A stretch of 64,000 nucleotides of DNA. Origin: Kaustia mangrovi. GTDB taxonomy: Bacteria > Pseudomonadota > Alphaproteobacteria > Rhizobiales > Im1. This document shows, one piece after another, positions 51,414 to 60,197 of this stretch (position 1 is its first letter; the number at the start of each line of letters is the position of its first letter). The notes beneath the pieces were generated by a model. It saw only the letters and a program-made list of their open reading frames with translations. It was not told where the DNA came from and did not search any database. The stretch covers positions 2,780,501-2,844,500 of the forward strand of contig NZ_CP058214.1 of NCBI RefSeq assembly GCF_015482775.1, given 5' to 3'. The translations under genes were made by a program, and so were the position numbers.

Positions 51414-51965
51414 TCATGCCGCGCTGGGTCCGGAGTCGCCGCCGCCATCGAATGAACCGTCCCCCCCGTCCACGGGCCGGGGGCGGCGCGCGGCGAAATC
51501 GATGACGGGTGCGGGGCTGGCCGGCATGCGGGAGGCTTGCGGCCCGGGATGGGGCCGGCTGGCCTGACCGGAGGCCGCCGGCTGGTAGGCCACGGCCTCC
51601 AGCCGCAGCCGTTCCGTGCCGCCGCCGGGCCGCTCGACCTCCACCGCGTCGCCGGCGGCGAGGCCGAGCAGCGCGAGGCCGCGTAGCGTCGTGACCGGCA
51701 GTGTCGCGCCCTGCATGGCGCGATTGCCGTCGAGGACGAGGATGCGGGTGTCGGTCGGCCCGCCGTCGACGTTGAAGACCACGCGGCTGTCGAGCGTGGC
51801 GATCCGGGGGTCGATATCGTCGCGGAACAGGACGGTCGCGGCGGAGAGCTTCGTCCGCAGGAGCCGTCGGAAACGCGCAGCGCCGCTGCCGGGCGTGCGC
51901 TCGAGCAATCGCTCCAGGAGAGTAAAATCCTTCGCCGTCAGGCGGCAATGAGGGGCGTTGACCAA
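51414..51965 (-). CDS. GreA/GreB C-terminal domain protein with a low-complexity tail
   Basis: A 183-residue protein: residues 1-50 are helical (CRLTAKDFTLLERLLERTPG), then the GreA/Rnk-type FKBP-like C-domain (IATLDSRVVFNVDG, ILVLDGNRAMQGATLPVTT, ALLGLAAGDAVEVERPGGG), then a Pro/Gly/Ala-rich tail of about 55 residues. The domain binds in the secondary channel of RNA polymerase in Gre factors or acts in the Rnk family. Here the Gre coiled-coil is lacking, so cleavage activity is unlikely. It is a paralogue of the following rnk-type gene on the same strand, 108 bases away. Convergent with haem oxygenase. Confidence 0.8.
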   Translation of the reverse strand: MVNAPHCRLTAKDFTLLERLLERTPGSGAARFRRLLRTKLSAATVLFRDDIDPRIATLDSRVVFNVDGGPTDTRILVLDGNRAMQGATLPVTTLRGLALLGLAAGDAVEVERPGGGTERLRLEAVAYQPAASGQASRPHPGPQASRMPASPAPVIDFAARRPRPVDGGDGSFDGGGDSGPSAA

Positions 51966-52072
51966 GGCGCATCTCCGTCGCGCCGGGCCTCCCTAGGAGG
52001 ATCCGGCGTCAAGGCAGGTCCGTCTGTGGGGTGGTTGTGCGCGCTATCGCCGGCGCGGGCCGGCGCCGGCGC

Positions 52073-52516
52073 TCAGGCCGAGGCCGCGCCGGTCCGGGCG
52101 GCCTTGCCGGGCGTGCCGGCCGCGGGCGGCTCGACACTCACGACCGTCAGCGCGTGGCGCCGGCCGTCGCGCGCGGTCCAGGAGATGGACTGGCCGGGGG
52201 CGAGGCCCAGAAGCGCGGTTCCCACAGGTGTGAGAATGGAGACGCGCCCCTCCGCGATATCGGCATCGCCGGGAAAGACGAGCGTCACGCGCCGCGCTTC
52301 GCCGGCGTCGGAGCGGAATTCGACGGTCGAGCCCATCGCCACGACATCCGCCGGCATCCGGCGTGCGGGGACGACGCGCGCCCGGTCGAGCTCCGACAGG
52401 AGCTCGTCTGCGGCATCCGCCCAGCGCTCCGGCGCCGCGCCGGCAAAGGCGGAAAGCTGTTCGTAATCGTGGTCGCTGACGGTGATCTTCGGCTTGCGCC
52501 GCGTGTTCTGGGCCAT
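52073..52516 (-). CDS. rnk: Regulator of nucleoside diphosphate kinase (Rnk family)
   Basis: A 147-residue Rnk-like protein with a short N-terminal helical arm (ITVSDHDYEQLSAFAGAA, LLSELDRARVVPARRMP) and the GreA/B C-terminal fold (VAMGSTVEFRSDAGEARRV, VFPGDADIAEGRVSILTPVG, LLGLAPGQSISW). Rnk binds RNA polymerase in competition with Gre factors. The architecture and length match E. coli Rnk (136 residues). ATG 52516 lies after GAGAGGAG. Together with the downstream paralogue it may form an operon. Confidence 0.88.
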   Translation of the reverse strand: MAQNTRRKPKITVSDHDYEQLSAFAGAAPERWADAADELLSELDRARVVPARRMPADVVAMGSTVEFRSDAGEARRVTLVFPGDADIAEGRVSILTPVGTALLGLAPGQSISWTARDGRRHALTVVSVEPPAAGTPGKAARTGAASA

Positions 52517-52919
52517 GGCAGAGCAGGACTCCTCTCGAGCCGCAAAGGGTGAGGCGTCGGCGCGGGCACGATGCCGTCCGTCCGATGCCGATATGTCTGG
52601 AAAGCGCCTGCTGGGATGGCTGCAGAGGATGCAGCGCGAGCTATGCCCCCGGAGCTCGGGGGCGCATCTAGGGCCGAGCCGGGGGCTGGGATTCCGCGAT
52701 CGGATGGATCCGGAGAACTGCGGGGCGAATTCTGCTCATGGGTCCGAGTGTGCCCGGTTCCCTGCCTTTGTCAAGTGAGGTGGAGCCGGTAGCGAGGCAG
52801 TTCGGAATTCCGCTACCGACCCATCTACGCCGTTTGGGTTGCGTGCACCCAGGCCTGCTTCAAAGCCCGGATGGCACGGTCCATGTCTCCGGAACGTCTT
52901 GCTGGAGGGCTGGAATGGC
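52517..52919. other. Gene-free stretch with a small inverted repeat
   Basis: About 400 bases between rnk and the next gene. No convincing coding region is seen; short frames have skewed Arg/Ser composition. An 8-base inverted repeat, CGGTAGCG (52787-52794) and CGCTACCG (52811-52818), has a 16-base loop and lies 102 bases past the stop of the glyoxalase-like gene, so it may be a weak terminator. Codon and base use is less GC-extreme than in the flanks. Confidence 0.5.
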
Positions 52920-53360
52920 TCAGCGTCCCTCTGGAACCGCTATCGCGAGTTGCGGATGGCCGTCCGAGGTTTTCTCCCGGGATGTTCCGGCAGGGCCGAC
53001 GACGCCCGTCACGCGCTTTCGGAAGTTCGAGAAGCCATCGAAGGTAACGACGTCTACAGCCTCGTCGAGATCGAGGGTGAGCCGATACCAGGCGGGCCGG
53101 ACTGCTTCGACGGCAAGAATCTCCGCCTCGAAGGGTTGATTGAGATACCGGCCTTTCACACGGTCGCTCACGGTCCACACCGCCGGGGGCCGGTTGCCGA
53201 TCTTCGCGTGAAGCGTATTCCAGTCGCGATAACCGTACTGGTGGGCGAGCAGCTCGAGCGACTTGCTGTGGCCGATGCTCGTGCCTTCCGCTTCCAGCTT
53301 GGCGCGCAGGCGCCTTGCCTGTTCCTTTGCCTGGGGAATTGAGGATGGTAATGCGATCAT
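52920..53360 (-). CDS. 'Glyoxalase superfamily' protein of unknown function
   Basis: A 146-residue protein of a family that annotation pipelines call glyoxalase superfamily. The N-terminus IPQAKEQARRLRAKLEAEGT, then GHSKSLELLAHQYGYRDWNTLHAKIG, is highly typical, followed by a small beta domain (DRVKGRYLNQPFEAEILAVE, LDEAVDVVTFDGFSNFR). These proteins are common on plasmids and in variable regions of alphaproteobacteria. No metal-binding glyoxalase motif is obvious, so enzyme activity is doubtful. ATG 53360 is used. It is on the same strand as the MATE gene, 67 bases downstream of it. Confidence 0.78.
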   Translation of the reverse strand: MIALPSSIPQAKEQARRLRAKLEAEGTSIGHSKSLELLAHQYGYRDWNTLHAKIGNRPPAVWTVSDRVKGRYLNQPFEAEILAVEAVRPAWYRLTLDLDEAVDVVTFDGFSNFRKRVTGVVGPAGTSREKTSDGHPQLAIAVPEGR

Positions 53361-53427
53361 AACTGCATTCTCCGCGAGACGTGTTGCTGAAATGGATTCG
53401 AGCCGGTTCGATCCGCCGGCCGGGGGC

Positions 53428-54813
53428 TCAGGCTGCAGCCTTGAACAGACCCCATCTGAGCTCTTCGCGTTGCGCCCTCGCCGCCAGGACGACCGCCGCC
53501 AGGCCGAGGAGCAACAGCTCCGCGGCCGGCCCGGCCATCCATATGCCCTGCTCGCCGAAGGCGAATGACAGCAGGAAGATCAGTGGGATGGCGAAGAGAT
53601 ACGGCTTCGACAGCGCCAGTATCGCCGCCCGCCCCGCGTCGCCGATTGCCTGGAAATAGGTGGCGATCATTGCCAATGGGCCGGCTGCGAAGAACATGGC
53701 GACCATCACTGGCATGATCCGCGCCACCTCGCCGGCGACCCGGGCATCGGCAACGAAGAGAAAGCTGGTCGGCCCCGCAAAGCCGATCAGGACGGCCTCG
53801 GCGGCGAGGCAATAGATGAACGCGAGCGCGATTCCCAGCCGTAAACCGTCGTCGGAGCGGCGCCACAGCTCCGCGCCGAAATTGTTGCCGACGATCGTTT
53901 GCAACGCCTGGGAAAGCCCCAGGAGCGGCAGGTAGACGAAGGTCATGATGCGGGTAACGATACCGTAGGCCGAGACGGTAATGGCGTAGCTACCGGTGTC
54001 CGCGACTTGCAGGGCAACGATGATGGCCGCCGAAACCAGAGCCATGCCGAGAAAGCCCAGGCTCTGCGGCGCGCCCAGCGCCAGGATACGCTGCCACGCT
54101 GTCACGGGACTGTAGCGATACAGGGCGCTCAGCCTCAGCTCCGTGCGGCCCCGCGTGCGAAAGGCGGCGACGATGAGAAGCGCCAATCCCCATGCCATTG
54201 CCGTGCCGAAGGCCGACCCGGCCACGCCGAGATCGAGGATCGCGATCAGCACATAGTTGAAGCCGACATTGGAAAGCGAGATCGCAAGGCTCATCGATGC
54301 CATGAGGCCTGTACGCCCTTCGTTGCGCAGCGCGTCCGAATTCACCGAAACGACGAACAGGACCGGTGAGAAGAGCACGAGAATACCGAAATAGATGCGT
54401 CCCATTGCGGCCAACGATTCCGAGCCCTCCGCGGCGAGCAAGGTCACCTGCCGGCCAAATATCGCAAACAGCAGGATCAAACCGACGCTCACGGCGAGTG
54501 CCAGACCGTGCGCACCGGCGAAGACAGCCCGGGCTTCGCTGACGAGCCCGCCGCCCAGATGCCGCGCGAGAAGGCTCGACATACCGCTGGCGACCAGCGT
54601 GGCGAGCGCGACGATCAGCATATGGAGCGGAAACATTAGCGTGACCGCCCCAAGCGCCTCCGGGCCGACGAAAACGCCAAGGAACGCGGCATCGACGAGG
54701 GCGGTCAGCCCGTTCAGGCTCATCACGAGGATGATGGGCAGGGCAGTCTTTGCAAAGACGGCGCCAAGCGGGCCATGCGTGAACATGTTGGGGGTGACGG
54801 CTTCAGACGACAT
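53428..54813 (-). CDS. MATE-family efflux transporter (intact)
   Basis: A 461-residue MATE exporter with 12 predicted membrane spans. The opening FAKTALPIILVMSLNGLTALVDAAFLG is the usual first span, followed by LEGHMSS-like LVASGMSSLLARHLGGG, VGFNYVLIAILDLGVAGSAF and, in the second half, LPLLGLSQALQTIVGNNFGA, the family pattern for the cation-coupled drug site. ATG at 54813 has GAGGAGATCGGG upstream. It differs clearly from the frameshifted MATE gene at 24503. A promoter with a palindrome over 140 bases upstream suggests regulation, perhaps by an unlinked repressor. Substrates unknown. Confidence 0.93.
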   Translation of the reverse strand: MSSEAVTPNMFTHGPLGAVFAKTALPIILVMSLNGLTALVDAAFLGVFVGPEALGAVTLMFPLHMLIVALATLVASGMSSLLARHLGGGLVSEARAVFAGAHGLALAVSVGLILLFAIFGRQVTLLAAEGSESLAAMGRIYFGILVLFSPVLFVVSVNSDALRNEGRTGLMASMSLAISLSNVGFNYVLIAILDLGVAGSAFGTAMAWGLALLIVAAFRTRGRTELRLSALYRYSPVTAWQRILALGAPQSLGFLGMALVSAAIIVALQVADTGSYAITVSAYGIVTRIMTFVYLPLLGLSQALQTIVGNNFGAELWRRSDDGLRLGIALAFIYCLAAEAVLIGFAGPTSFLFVADARVAGEVARIMPVMVAMFFAAGPLAMIATYFQAIGDAGRAAILALSKPYLFAIPLIFLLSFAFGEQGIWMAGPAAELLLLGLAAVVLAARAQREELRWGLFKAAA

Positions 54814-54954
54814 CCCGATCTCCTCATCACAAGCATCTCGTGACTGGCGATGGGTGCTCGCATTGCCACCCGCACGAAATGCGTGGAGGTGAGGAAACAG
54901 TCGTCTGAGCCAGAACTTCACCGAGACCAACAGGCCGCGAGCGGCGGGTGTCTG

Positions 54955-54996
54955 GAACCTGAGGTTCTGGTTATACAGACGATCGGAGGACGTCAA
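54955..54996 (-). promoter_or_regulatory. Promoter with adjoining palindrome for the MATE gene
   Basis: On the minus strand TTGACG (54991-54996) and TATAAC (54970-54975) are 15 bases apart, short of the ideal 17. Directly downstream a perfect palindrome GAACCT-C-AGGTTC (54955-54967) covers the expected start of transcription, a common place for a TetR/MarR-type operator. The leader to the ATG is about 145 bases. Confidence 0.55.
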
Positions 54997-55079
54997 CCGA
55001 ATTGCCGGGATCGAATGGGGCCGTCAGCAAATGGGTTCGCTGGCCGCGAAGCTGCAGCCTGAGGCTCGTGCCGCCGGCC

Positions 55080-56555
55080 TCACTCGGCCTCCTCGTGCCA
55101 GGTGCGCCGGTCGCGTTCGATGAGGGCGATGGCGGCGCTCGGGCCCCAGGTGCCGGCCCTGTAGCCATGCGGCGCGGTTCGCGAGGCATCCCATGAGGCG
55201 CGGATCGGGTCGATCCAGGCCCAGGCGGCGGCGACCTCGTCGCGGCGCATGAACAGGGTCTGGTTTCCGCGCACGACATCCAGCAGCAGCCGCTCATAGG
55301 CGTCGGGCGGGCGGGTGTCGAAGGTCTCCGCGAAGGACAGGTTGAGCGGCACCTGCCTCAGCCGCATGCCGCCGGGGCCCGGATCCTTGATCATCAGGTA
55401 CAACTTGACGCCCTCGTCCGGCTGGAGCCGGAGCACGAGCTGGTTGACGAGGATGCGTCCGGCCTCCGGGCCGAAGATCGAATGCGGGATGGAGCGGAAC
55501 TCGATGACGATCTCGGAGGCGCGCCGCGCCATGCGCTTGCCGGTGCGCAGATAGAAGGGCACGCCCGCCCAGCGCCAGTTCTCCACCTCCGCCTTGATCG
55601 CGACGAAGGTCTCCGTGCCGCTCGCGCGGCCGAGCTCGTCGGCATAGCCCGGTATGTCGGCGCCGCCCGCCGCGACGCCGCGATACTGGCCCCGCACGGT
55701 GAGGTCGGCGGCGGCATCGCCGGTTATCGGCTTCAGCGCCGTCAGGATCTTCAGCTTCTCGTCGCGCACCGCGTCGGCGGTGAAGGCGGCCGGCGGCTCG
55801 AGTGCGACGAGGCAGAGGAGCTGCAGGAGGTGGTTCTGCACCATGTCGCGCAGCGCGCCGGACGCCTCGTAATAGTCGGCCCGCCCCTCGACCCCGATCT
55901 CCTCGGCCACCGTGATCTGGACATGGTCGATCTGGGCGGAGTTCCAGAGCGGCTCGAACAGCGCATTGGCGAATCTCAGCGCCATGAGGTTCTGGACCGT
56001 CTCCTTGCCGAGATAATGGTCGATCCGGTAGATCTGGCGCTCCGCGAAGACGCGCCCCACCGCCTCGTTGATCGCCTCCGCGGAGGTGAGGTCGTAGCCG
56101 AGCGGCTTCTCCAGCACGACGCGGGAGTTTGCCGTCGCGAGGCCCGCCTCGCCGAGCCCTTCGCAGATCGGCCCGAAGAGGTCCGGCGCCACGGCAAGAT
56201 AGAAGGCGCGGATCCGGGTCTCGTCGCGGTCGAGCCTGTCGGCGAGCGCTGCCCAGCCGGCGGGGTCGGTGACGTCCAGATGGATGTGGTCGAGGCAGCC
56301 GAGGAACCGTGAGAGCACCTCGCCGTCATGGTCGCCAGGCGAGCCGTGCTCGCCGATCGCCTCTGCGGCCATGGCGCGATAGGCCTCGCGCGCCATCCCG
56401 CTGCGCGACACTGCGAGGATGCGGGAGCTCTCGTCGAACTGGCCGTCGGCGAAACGGTGGAAGAGCGCCGGCAGGAGCTTTCGGCAGGCGAGATCGCCGC
56501 TGCCGCCGAACACCACATAGTCGAACGGCGTGACGGGAATGATGCGTGTGGTCAT
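55080..56555 (-). CDS. zwf: Glucose-6-phosphate 1-dehydrogenase
   Basis: A 491-residue enzyme that oxidises glucose 6-phosphate to 6-phosphogluconolactone with NAD(P)+, the entry to the Entner-Doudoroff and pentose phosphate routes. The nucleotide motif VVFGGSGDLACRKLLPAL is near the N-terminus. The active-site signature RIDHYLGKETVQNLMALRF (about 174-192) has the catalytic His region, and FYLRTGKRMARRASEIVIEF and DAYERLLLDVVRGNQTLFMR follow. ATG 56555 (MTTRIIPVTPFDYVVFGG) matches the usual start; ATG 56588 would add 11 residues. No pgl or edd is adjacent. Confidence 0.96.
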   Translation of the reverse strand: MTTRIIPVTPFDYVVFGGSGDLACRKLLPALFHRFADGQFDESSRILAVSRSGMAREAYRAMAAEAIGEHGSPGDHDGEVLSRFLGCLDHIHLDVTDPAGWAALADRLDRDETRIRAFYLAVAPDLFGPICEGLGEAGLATANSRVVLEKPLGYDLTSAEAINEAVGRVFAERQIYRIDHYLGKETVQNLMALRFANALFEPLWNSAQIDHVQITVAEEIGVEGRADYYEASGALRDMVQNHLLQLLCLVALEPPAAFTADAVRDEKLKILTALKPITGDAAADLTVRGQYRGVAAGGADIPGYADELGRASGTETFVAIKAEVENWRWAGVPFYLRTGKRMARRASEIVIEFRSIPHSIFGPEAGRILVNQLVLRLQPDEGVKLYLMIKDPGPGGMRLRQVPLNLSFAETFDTRPPDAYERLLLDVVRGNQTLFMRRDEVAAAWAWIDPIRASWDASRTAPHGYRAGTWGPSAAIALIERDRRTWHEEAE

Positions 56556-56642
56556 GTGCGCCGGGCTCGCCTTCTCGATGACGGTCATGATGCACGCATT
56601 GCCGGCGGCGACCAAGGCCTCTGCCGGCCGGGATATCGGGGT

Positions 56643-57358
56643 TCAGTGCGCACGCGCCACATGGAGCTGGCCGCGCATGACGATATAGGCGCGGTAGTAG
56701 TTGAAGACGCCGCCCATGAAGAACAGGATGCTGCCGGCCAGATATTGCCAGGCGATGAAGCTGAACAGGACATAGTGATCGCCCGCGCTCTCTATGGTCC
56801 ACAGATAGGGGACGGAGGCCACGACGAAGAGGGTGGAGCCGACCACGAAGGTCACCGCCGTCAGGTTCATGAGCTGCATGGTGATGAGCGAACGCGCCCT
56901 GACGATCTGCAGGACGTTGACACTGGCGCCGACGACGAACAGGGCCGAGCCGATCACGAAGCACCAGGAGCCGAGCATCAGCCAGCCCCACCAGGAGAGG
57001 AAGAAGAGGCTGCCGGCCGTGAACAGGATCGTGCCGCCGAGATAGCTCGAGGCGGCGGTGTATTCGAGCTTCTCGCCCGGCGTATGCCGCCGGTTGCGTT
57101 TCCAGAAGCGCCGGACCTCCACCATGTCGTGGCCCGTGACGACGAGATAGAGAAGGGAGCCGAAGAAGAACAGCCACGCCCCGAGATTCGCATAGGCCTC
57201 GAACCGGGGAAGAACATGATGCTTCCGGCGATGAACACCGCCCCGCCGAGCTTGTAGAGCACGGCGTTCAGCGTCTCCCACCGGAAATTGGCCCGGGGGT
57301 CGGCATGGGTGTCGGTGAGGGAGGAGTATTTCGGGCGGTTGGTGAACAGGTGCGGCAT
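56643..57358 (-). pseudogene. YrhK-like membrane protein, broken by one frameshift
   Basis: A polytopic protein with YrhK-type repeats, several spans in the pattern FRWETLNAVLYKLGGAVFIA, NLGAWLFFFGSLLYLVVTG and FSFIAWQYLAGSILFFMGG. The 5' part begins MPHLFTNRPKYSSLTDTHAD and runs to SIMFFP; the rest continues in another frame with RFEAYANLGAWLFFFG. One base is missing from the CCCC run near 57206-57209; adding one C yields 238 residues. Function of the family is unknown. Like the other three broken genes here it looks like an indel in a G/C run. It is upstream of zwf on the same strand. Confidence 0.83.
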
Positions 57359-57492
57359 CGTGCGGGGCGGGGTCCTCTCTGGCGGTCGTCCGGCCGGGCG
57401 CTCGGTCGCCTGGGCGGAAAGCTATTATCGTGCACGGGCCACTGGCCGTGCGGTGCGCAAGGAGGGTGCCCGGCCGCTCCGGGGTGAAGCGG

Positions 57493-57909
57493 TCAACCGT
57501 ATTGCCGCTTCAGGGCGTCGAGCCCGGTGGTGTAGATCGTCTCGATCACCTCCACGGCCTCGTCCTCGCTGGCGCCGGAGGGGGCGAAGCGTCCGGACCA
57601 GCGCACGGTGCAGCTCGTCTCGCTGTCCGGCTCGACCGCGATGGTGGAATGATAGTCGGCGACCGGCAGGGGGCCTTGCGCGATGGTGTAGCGATAGCTC
57701 ATGGTCTCGTCGTCGCGGGTTTCGAGCTTCTCCACCAGCGTGTCGCTGTCGGGAATGGTCAGGTTGCGGTAGAGCGCGCCGTCGTGCTCTTCCACTGCGC
57801 AGGCGGAGATGGCGGGATGCCATTGCGCGATGCTCCCGAAGTCGCCCACGACCGCCCATATGTCGGCGGCATGCGCGTTGAGCGTAATCGAACGTGTCAC
57901 CTCGGCCAT
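57493..57909 (-). CDS. SRPBCC (polyketide cyclase/dehydrase-like) family protein
   Basis: A 138-residue START/Bet v1-type protein: ITLNAHAADIWAVVGDFGSI, then WHPAISACAVEEHDGALYRN, MSYRYTIAQGPLPVADYHST and VRWSGRFAPSGASEDEAVEVI in the usual helix-grip order. The family binds hydrophobic ligands, and members similar to this one have no assigned role. ATG at 57909 has GGGGGGAAACC just upstream and is preferred over ATG 57927. No related pathway genes are nearby. Confidence 0.85.
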   Translation of the reverse strand: MAEVTRSITLNAHAADIWAVVGDFGSIAQWHPAISACAVEEHDGALYRNLTIPDSDTLVEKLETRDDETMSYRYTIAQGPLPVADYHSTIAVEPDSETSCTVRWSGRFAPSGASEDEAVEVIETIYTTGLDALKRQYG

Positions 57910-58058
57910 GCTCTGGTTTCCCCCCATCCGGTCCTTGTGCTCGATGCTGGCCCAACGTTATCAGCCCGCCCGCCTCAGGCAAACCGGGCCTTGCGCCTTT
58001 TCTTCCCGAAGCCTGCTTGTTATAGGCGGGGGGAGCGTCAAGAGGGACCTGGAGCGTC

Positions 58059-58874
58059 ATGAGCGTGATGAAGCTGGCGATTGCCGGTGCGGCCGGCCGG
58101 ATGGGCCGTACACTGACCCGTATCGTCCACGAGACGGAAGGCTGCGAGGTCGCGGGCGGCCTGGAGCCCCCGGGCTCGCCGCATCTGGGCGCCGATATGG
58201 GCGTGCTCGCCGGTATTGGCGAGATCGGCGCCACGGTCGGCGAGGATGCCCTGGGCCTCGTCAGCCGGATCGACGGGGTGATCGACTTCACCGTGCCGGC
58301 GGCCACCGTCGCGCTTGCCGAGCTCACCGCGCAGGCCCGCATCGTCCATGTCATCGGCACGACCGGCTTTTCCGCCGACGACGAGGCGAAGCTCAGGGCC
58401 GCCGCCCGCCACGCCACCATCGTGAAGTCCGGCAATATGAGCCTCGGCGTCAATCTGCTCGCCGCGCTCGTGCGCAAGGTGGCCGCGACGCTCGACGAGG
58501 ATTTCGACATCGAGATCGCGGAGATGCATCATCGCCACAAGGTCGACGCACCGTCGGGCACCGCACTGCTGCTGGGCGAGGCTGCGGCGGAAGGCCGCGA
58601 CATCCCGCTGGAAGCCCATGCGGTGCGCACCCGCGACGGCCATACGGGGCCCCGGCCCGACGGCGCCATCGGCTTTGCCACCTTGCGCGGCGGCTCGGTC
58701 GTGGGCGAGCATTCGGTGATCTTCGCCGGCGAGGCGGAGCGGCTCGAACTGTCGCACAAGGCCGAATCCCGCGATATCTTCGCGCGCGGGGCCGTCAAGG
58801 CGGCGCTGTGGGCGCGCGGGCGCAAGCCCGGCCTCATGTCCATGGCCGACGTTCTCGGTCTCGCCGATTTCTGA
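58059..58874 (+). CDS. dapB: 4-Hydroxy-tetrahydrodipicolinate reductase
   Basis: A 271-residue enzyme of the lysine and meso-diaminopimelate pathway (cytoplasmic), reducing the DapA product with NAD(P)H. Seen are the N-terminal [19 protein letters not shown] loop, [25 protein letters not shown], and the signature [20 protein letters not shown] with the catalytic His pair and Lys. Normal length. ATG at 58059 follows CCTGGAGCGTC. The gpmA gene follows after 58 bases on the same strand, so the two may be co-transcribed. It supplies the lysine that class I LysRS charges and DAP for the cell wall. Confidence 0.97.
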   Translation: MSVMKLAIAGAAGRMGRTLTRIVHETEGCEVAGGLEPPGSPHLGADMGVLAGIGEIGATVGEDALGLVSRIDGVIDFTVPAATVALAELTAQARIVHVIGTTGFSADDEAKLRAAARHATIVKSGNMSLGVNLLAALVRKVAATLDEDFDIEIAEMHHRHKVDAPSGTALLLGEAAAEGRDIPLEAHAVRTRDGHTGPRPDGAIGFATLRGGSVVGEHSVIFAGEAERLELSHKAESRDIFARGAVKAALWARGRKPGLMSMADVLGLADF

Positions 58875-58932
58875 TCGGAAGGCCCGTTCGGCCTCCCACA
58901 CCGCCCATCACATCTCAAGGAGGATGTCGTTC

Positions 58933-59553
58933 ATGGACCGTCTTCTCGTACTCGTGCGTCACGGGCAGAGCGAGTGGAACCTGAAGAACCTGTTCACCGG
59001 CTGGAAGGACCCGGACCTGACCGAGAAGGGGGTCGAGGAGGCCCGCCGCGCGGGCCGCGCGCTGAAGGCCCGGGGGCTCGCCTTCGATGTTGCCTTCACC
59101 AGCGTTCTGACCCGCGCCCAGCACACGCTGTCGCTCATCCTGGAGGAGCTCGGCCAGACCGATCTGGAGATCGTCCGCGACGAGGCGCTCAACGAGCGCG
59201 ACTATGGCGATCTCACCGGCCTCAACAAGGACGATGCGCGCGCGCGCTGGGGCGAGGAGCAGGTCCATGTCTGGCGGCGCTCTTTCGACGTGCCGCCGCC
59301 GGGCGGCGAGAGCCTGAAGGATACGGCGGCGCGCGTCCTGCCCTATTTCCGCGCCGCGATCCGGCCGCGCATCGAGGCCAATGACCGGGTGCTCGTGGCC
59401 GCACACGGCAATTCGCTGCGCGCGCTCATCATGGAGCTGGAGGGCATGTCGGGCGAGGAGATCGTCAAGCGCGAGCTGGCGACCGGCGTACCCATCGTCT
59501 ACCGGCTCGACGCCGCGGGCAAGGTCGTCGAGCACGAGGTGCTGTCGGCCTGA
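58933..59553 (+). CDS. gpmA: 2,3-Bisphosphoglycerate-dependent phosphoglycerate mutase
   Basis: A 206-residue mutase interconverting 3- and 2-phosphoglycerate. The phospho-histidine His10 lies in [12 protein letters not shown], followed by [31 protein letters not shown] and [17 protein letters not shown] with the second histidine. Shorter than the 250-residue E. coli form, as usual for alphaproteobacteria. The start is set at ATG 58933: AGGAGG (58918-58923) is 9 bases upstream, whereas the in-frame ATG at 58924 would touch it. Likely transcribed with dapB. Confidence 0.95.
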   Translation: MDRLLVLVRHGQSEWNLKNLFTGWKDPDLTEKGVEEARRAGRALKARGLAFDVAFTSVLTRAQHTLSLILEELGQTDLEIVRDEALNERDYGDLTGLNKDDARARWGEEQVHVWRRSFDVPPPGGESLKDTAARVLPYFRAAIRPRIEANDRVLVAAHGNSLRALIMELEGMSGEEIVKRELATGVPIVYRLDAAGKVVEHEVLSA

Positions 59554-59587
59554 GGACCCCGCGCCATGCGGGGATGGGCGCCCGCCG

Positions 59588-60076
59588 TCAGGTGGCGCGG
59601 CTGAGCGCCCGGCTGAGCGCGGTGGCGAAGCTGCGGCGCTCGTCCGGGGACAGGAAGGCGCCGATCTGCAGCCTGCGACCGTGCGAGGTGAGATAGAGCG
59701 GGCCGCAGGTCTCCAGCGCCTCGTTCTCCTCCAGCTCCACGCGCACCCAATAGGGAATGAAGCGCCACTCCTTCGGCTCGGCGTTGCGCGCCACGCGGCG
59801 CACCACCAGCTCGCGCTCGGTCAGGGCGACGCTCTCAAACAGCCGGGCATCGGCGAAATTGCGCCGGAACGCCCAGTAGACGAGCGCGACGTCGAGCCCG
59901 AAATAGCCGAAGACCGGCCAGGCGCCCATCATGAGGAAGGTGATGCCGGCGGCAAAGCTCGCAATGGCGAGCAGCGCCATCACGACGAGGAAGGCGCGCG
60001 GGCTCAGCGACCGGTGCGGCGTGAGCACCGCGGAGAAGCGGACGGTGTCTGTGGCGGCGGTGTCGGCGGCTGTCAT
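59588..60076 (-). CDS. DUF2244 membrane protein
   Basis: A 162-residue DUF2244 protein with two adjacent membrane spans (FLVVMALLAIASFAAGITFL and GAWPVFGYFGLDVALVYWAF) preceded by SAVLTPHRSLSPR, the family's usual lead-in, and a cytoplasmic beta-rich end (ELVVRRVARNAEPKEW, SHGRRLQIGAFLSPDERRSF). Function unknown. The start is chosen at ATG 60076 because a TATAAT box ends 7 bases upstream; ATG 60085 overlaps that box. The message would then have almost no leader. Convergent with gpmA and divergent from nth. Confidence 0.83.
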   Translation of the reverse strand: MTAADTAATDTVRFSAVLTPHRSLSPRAFLVVMALLAIASFAAGITFLMMGAWPVFGYFGLDVALVYWAFRRNFADARLFESVALTERELVVRRVARNAEPKEWRFIPYWVRVELEENEALETCGPLYLTSHGRRLQIGAFLSPDERRSFATALSRALSRAT

Positions 60077-60083
60077 GATCGCC

Positions 60084-60114
60084 ATTATAGGGCAGGATGC
60101 CCCTCCCCGCTCAA
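60084..60114 (-). promoter_or_regulatory. Promoter of the DUF2244 gene
   Basis: A perfect -10 box TATAAT (60084-60089, minus strand) is followed after 7 bases by the ATG at 60076. TTGAGC (60109-60114) is a possible -35, but the 19-base spacing is long. There is no ribosome site between them, which suggests a leaderless message. Confidence 0.5.
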
Positions 60115-60197
60115 CAGGCGATTGACGGGGCGGGCTCACTTGCGCCCTTATGTCGTCCACAGACCGGCCCACCCGCCCGAGAGAACAGCCACGCCCC

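Noticed and set aside
52825-53178. A 117-codon minus-strand frame overlapping the glyoxalase-like gene
   Set aside because: It lies in another frame of a better-supported gene, with a composition rich in Arg and Ser. No ribosome site is seen.
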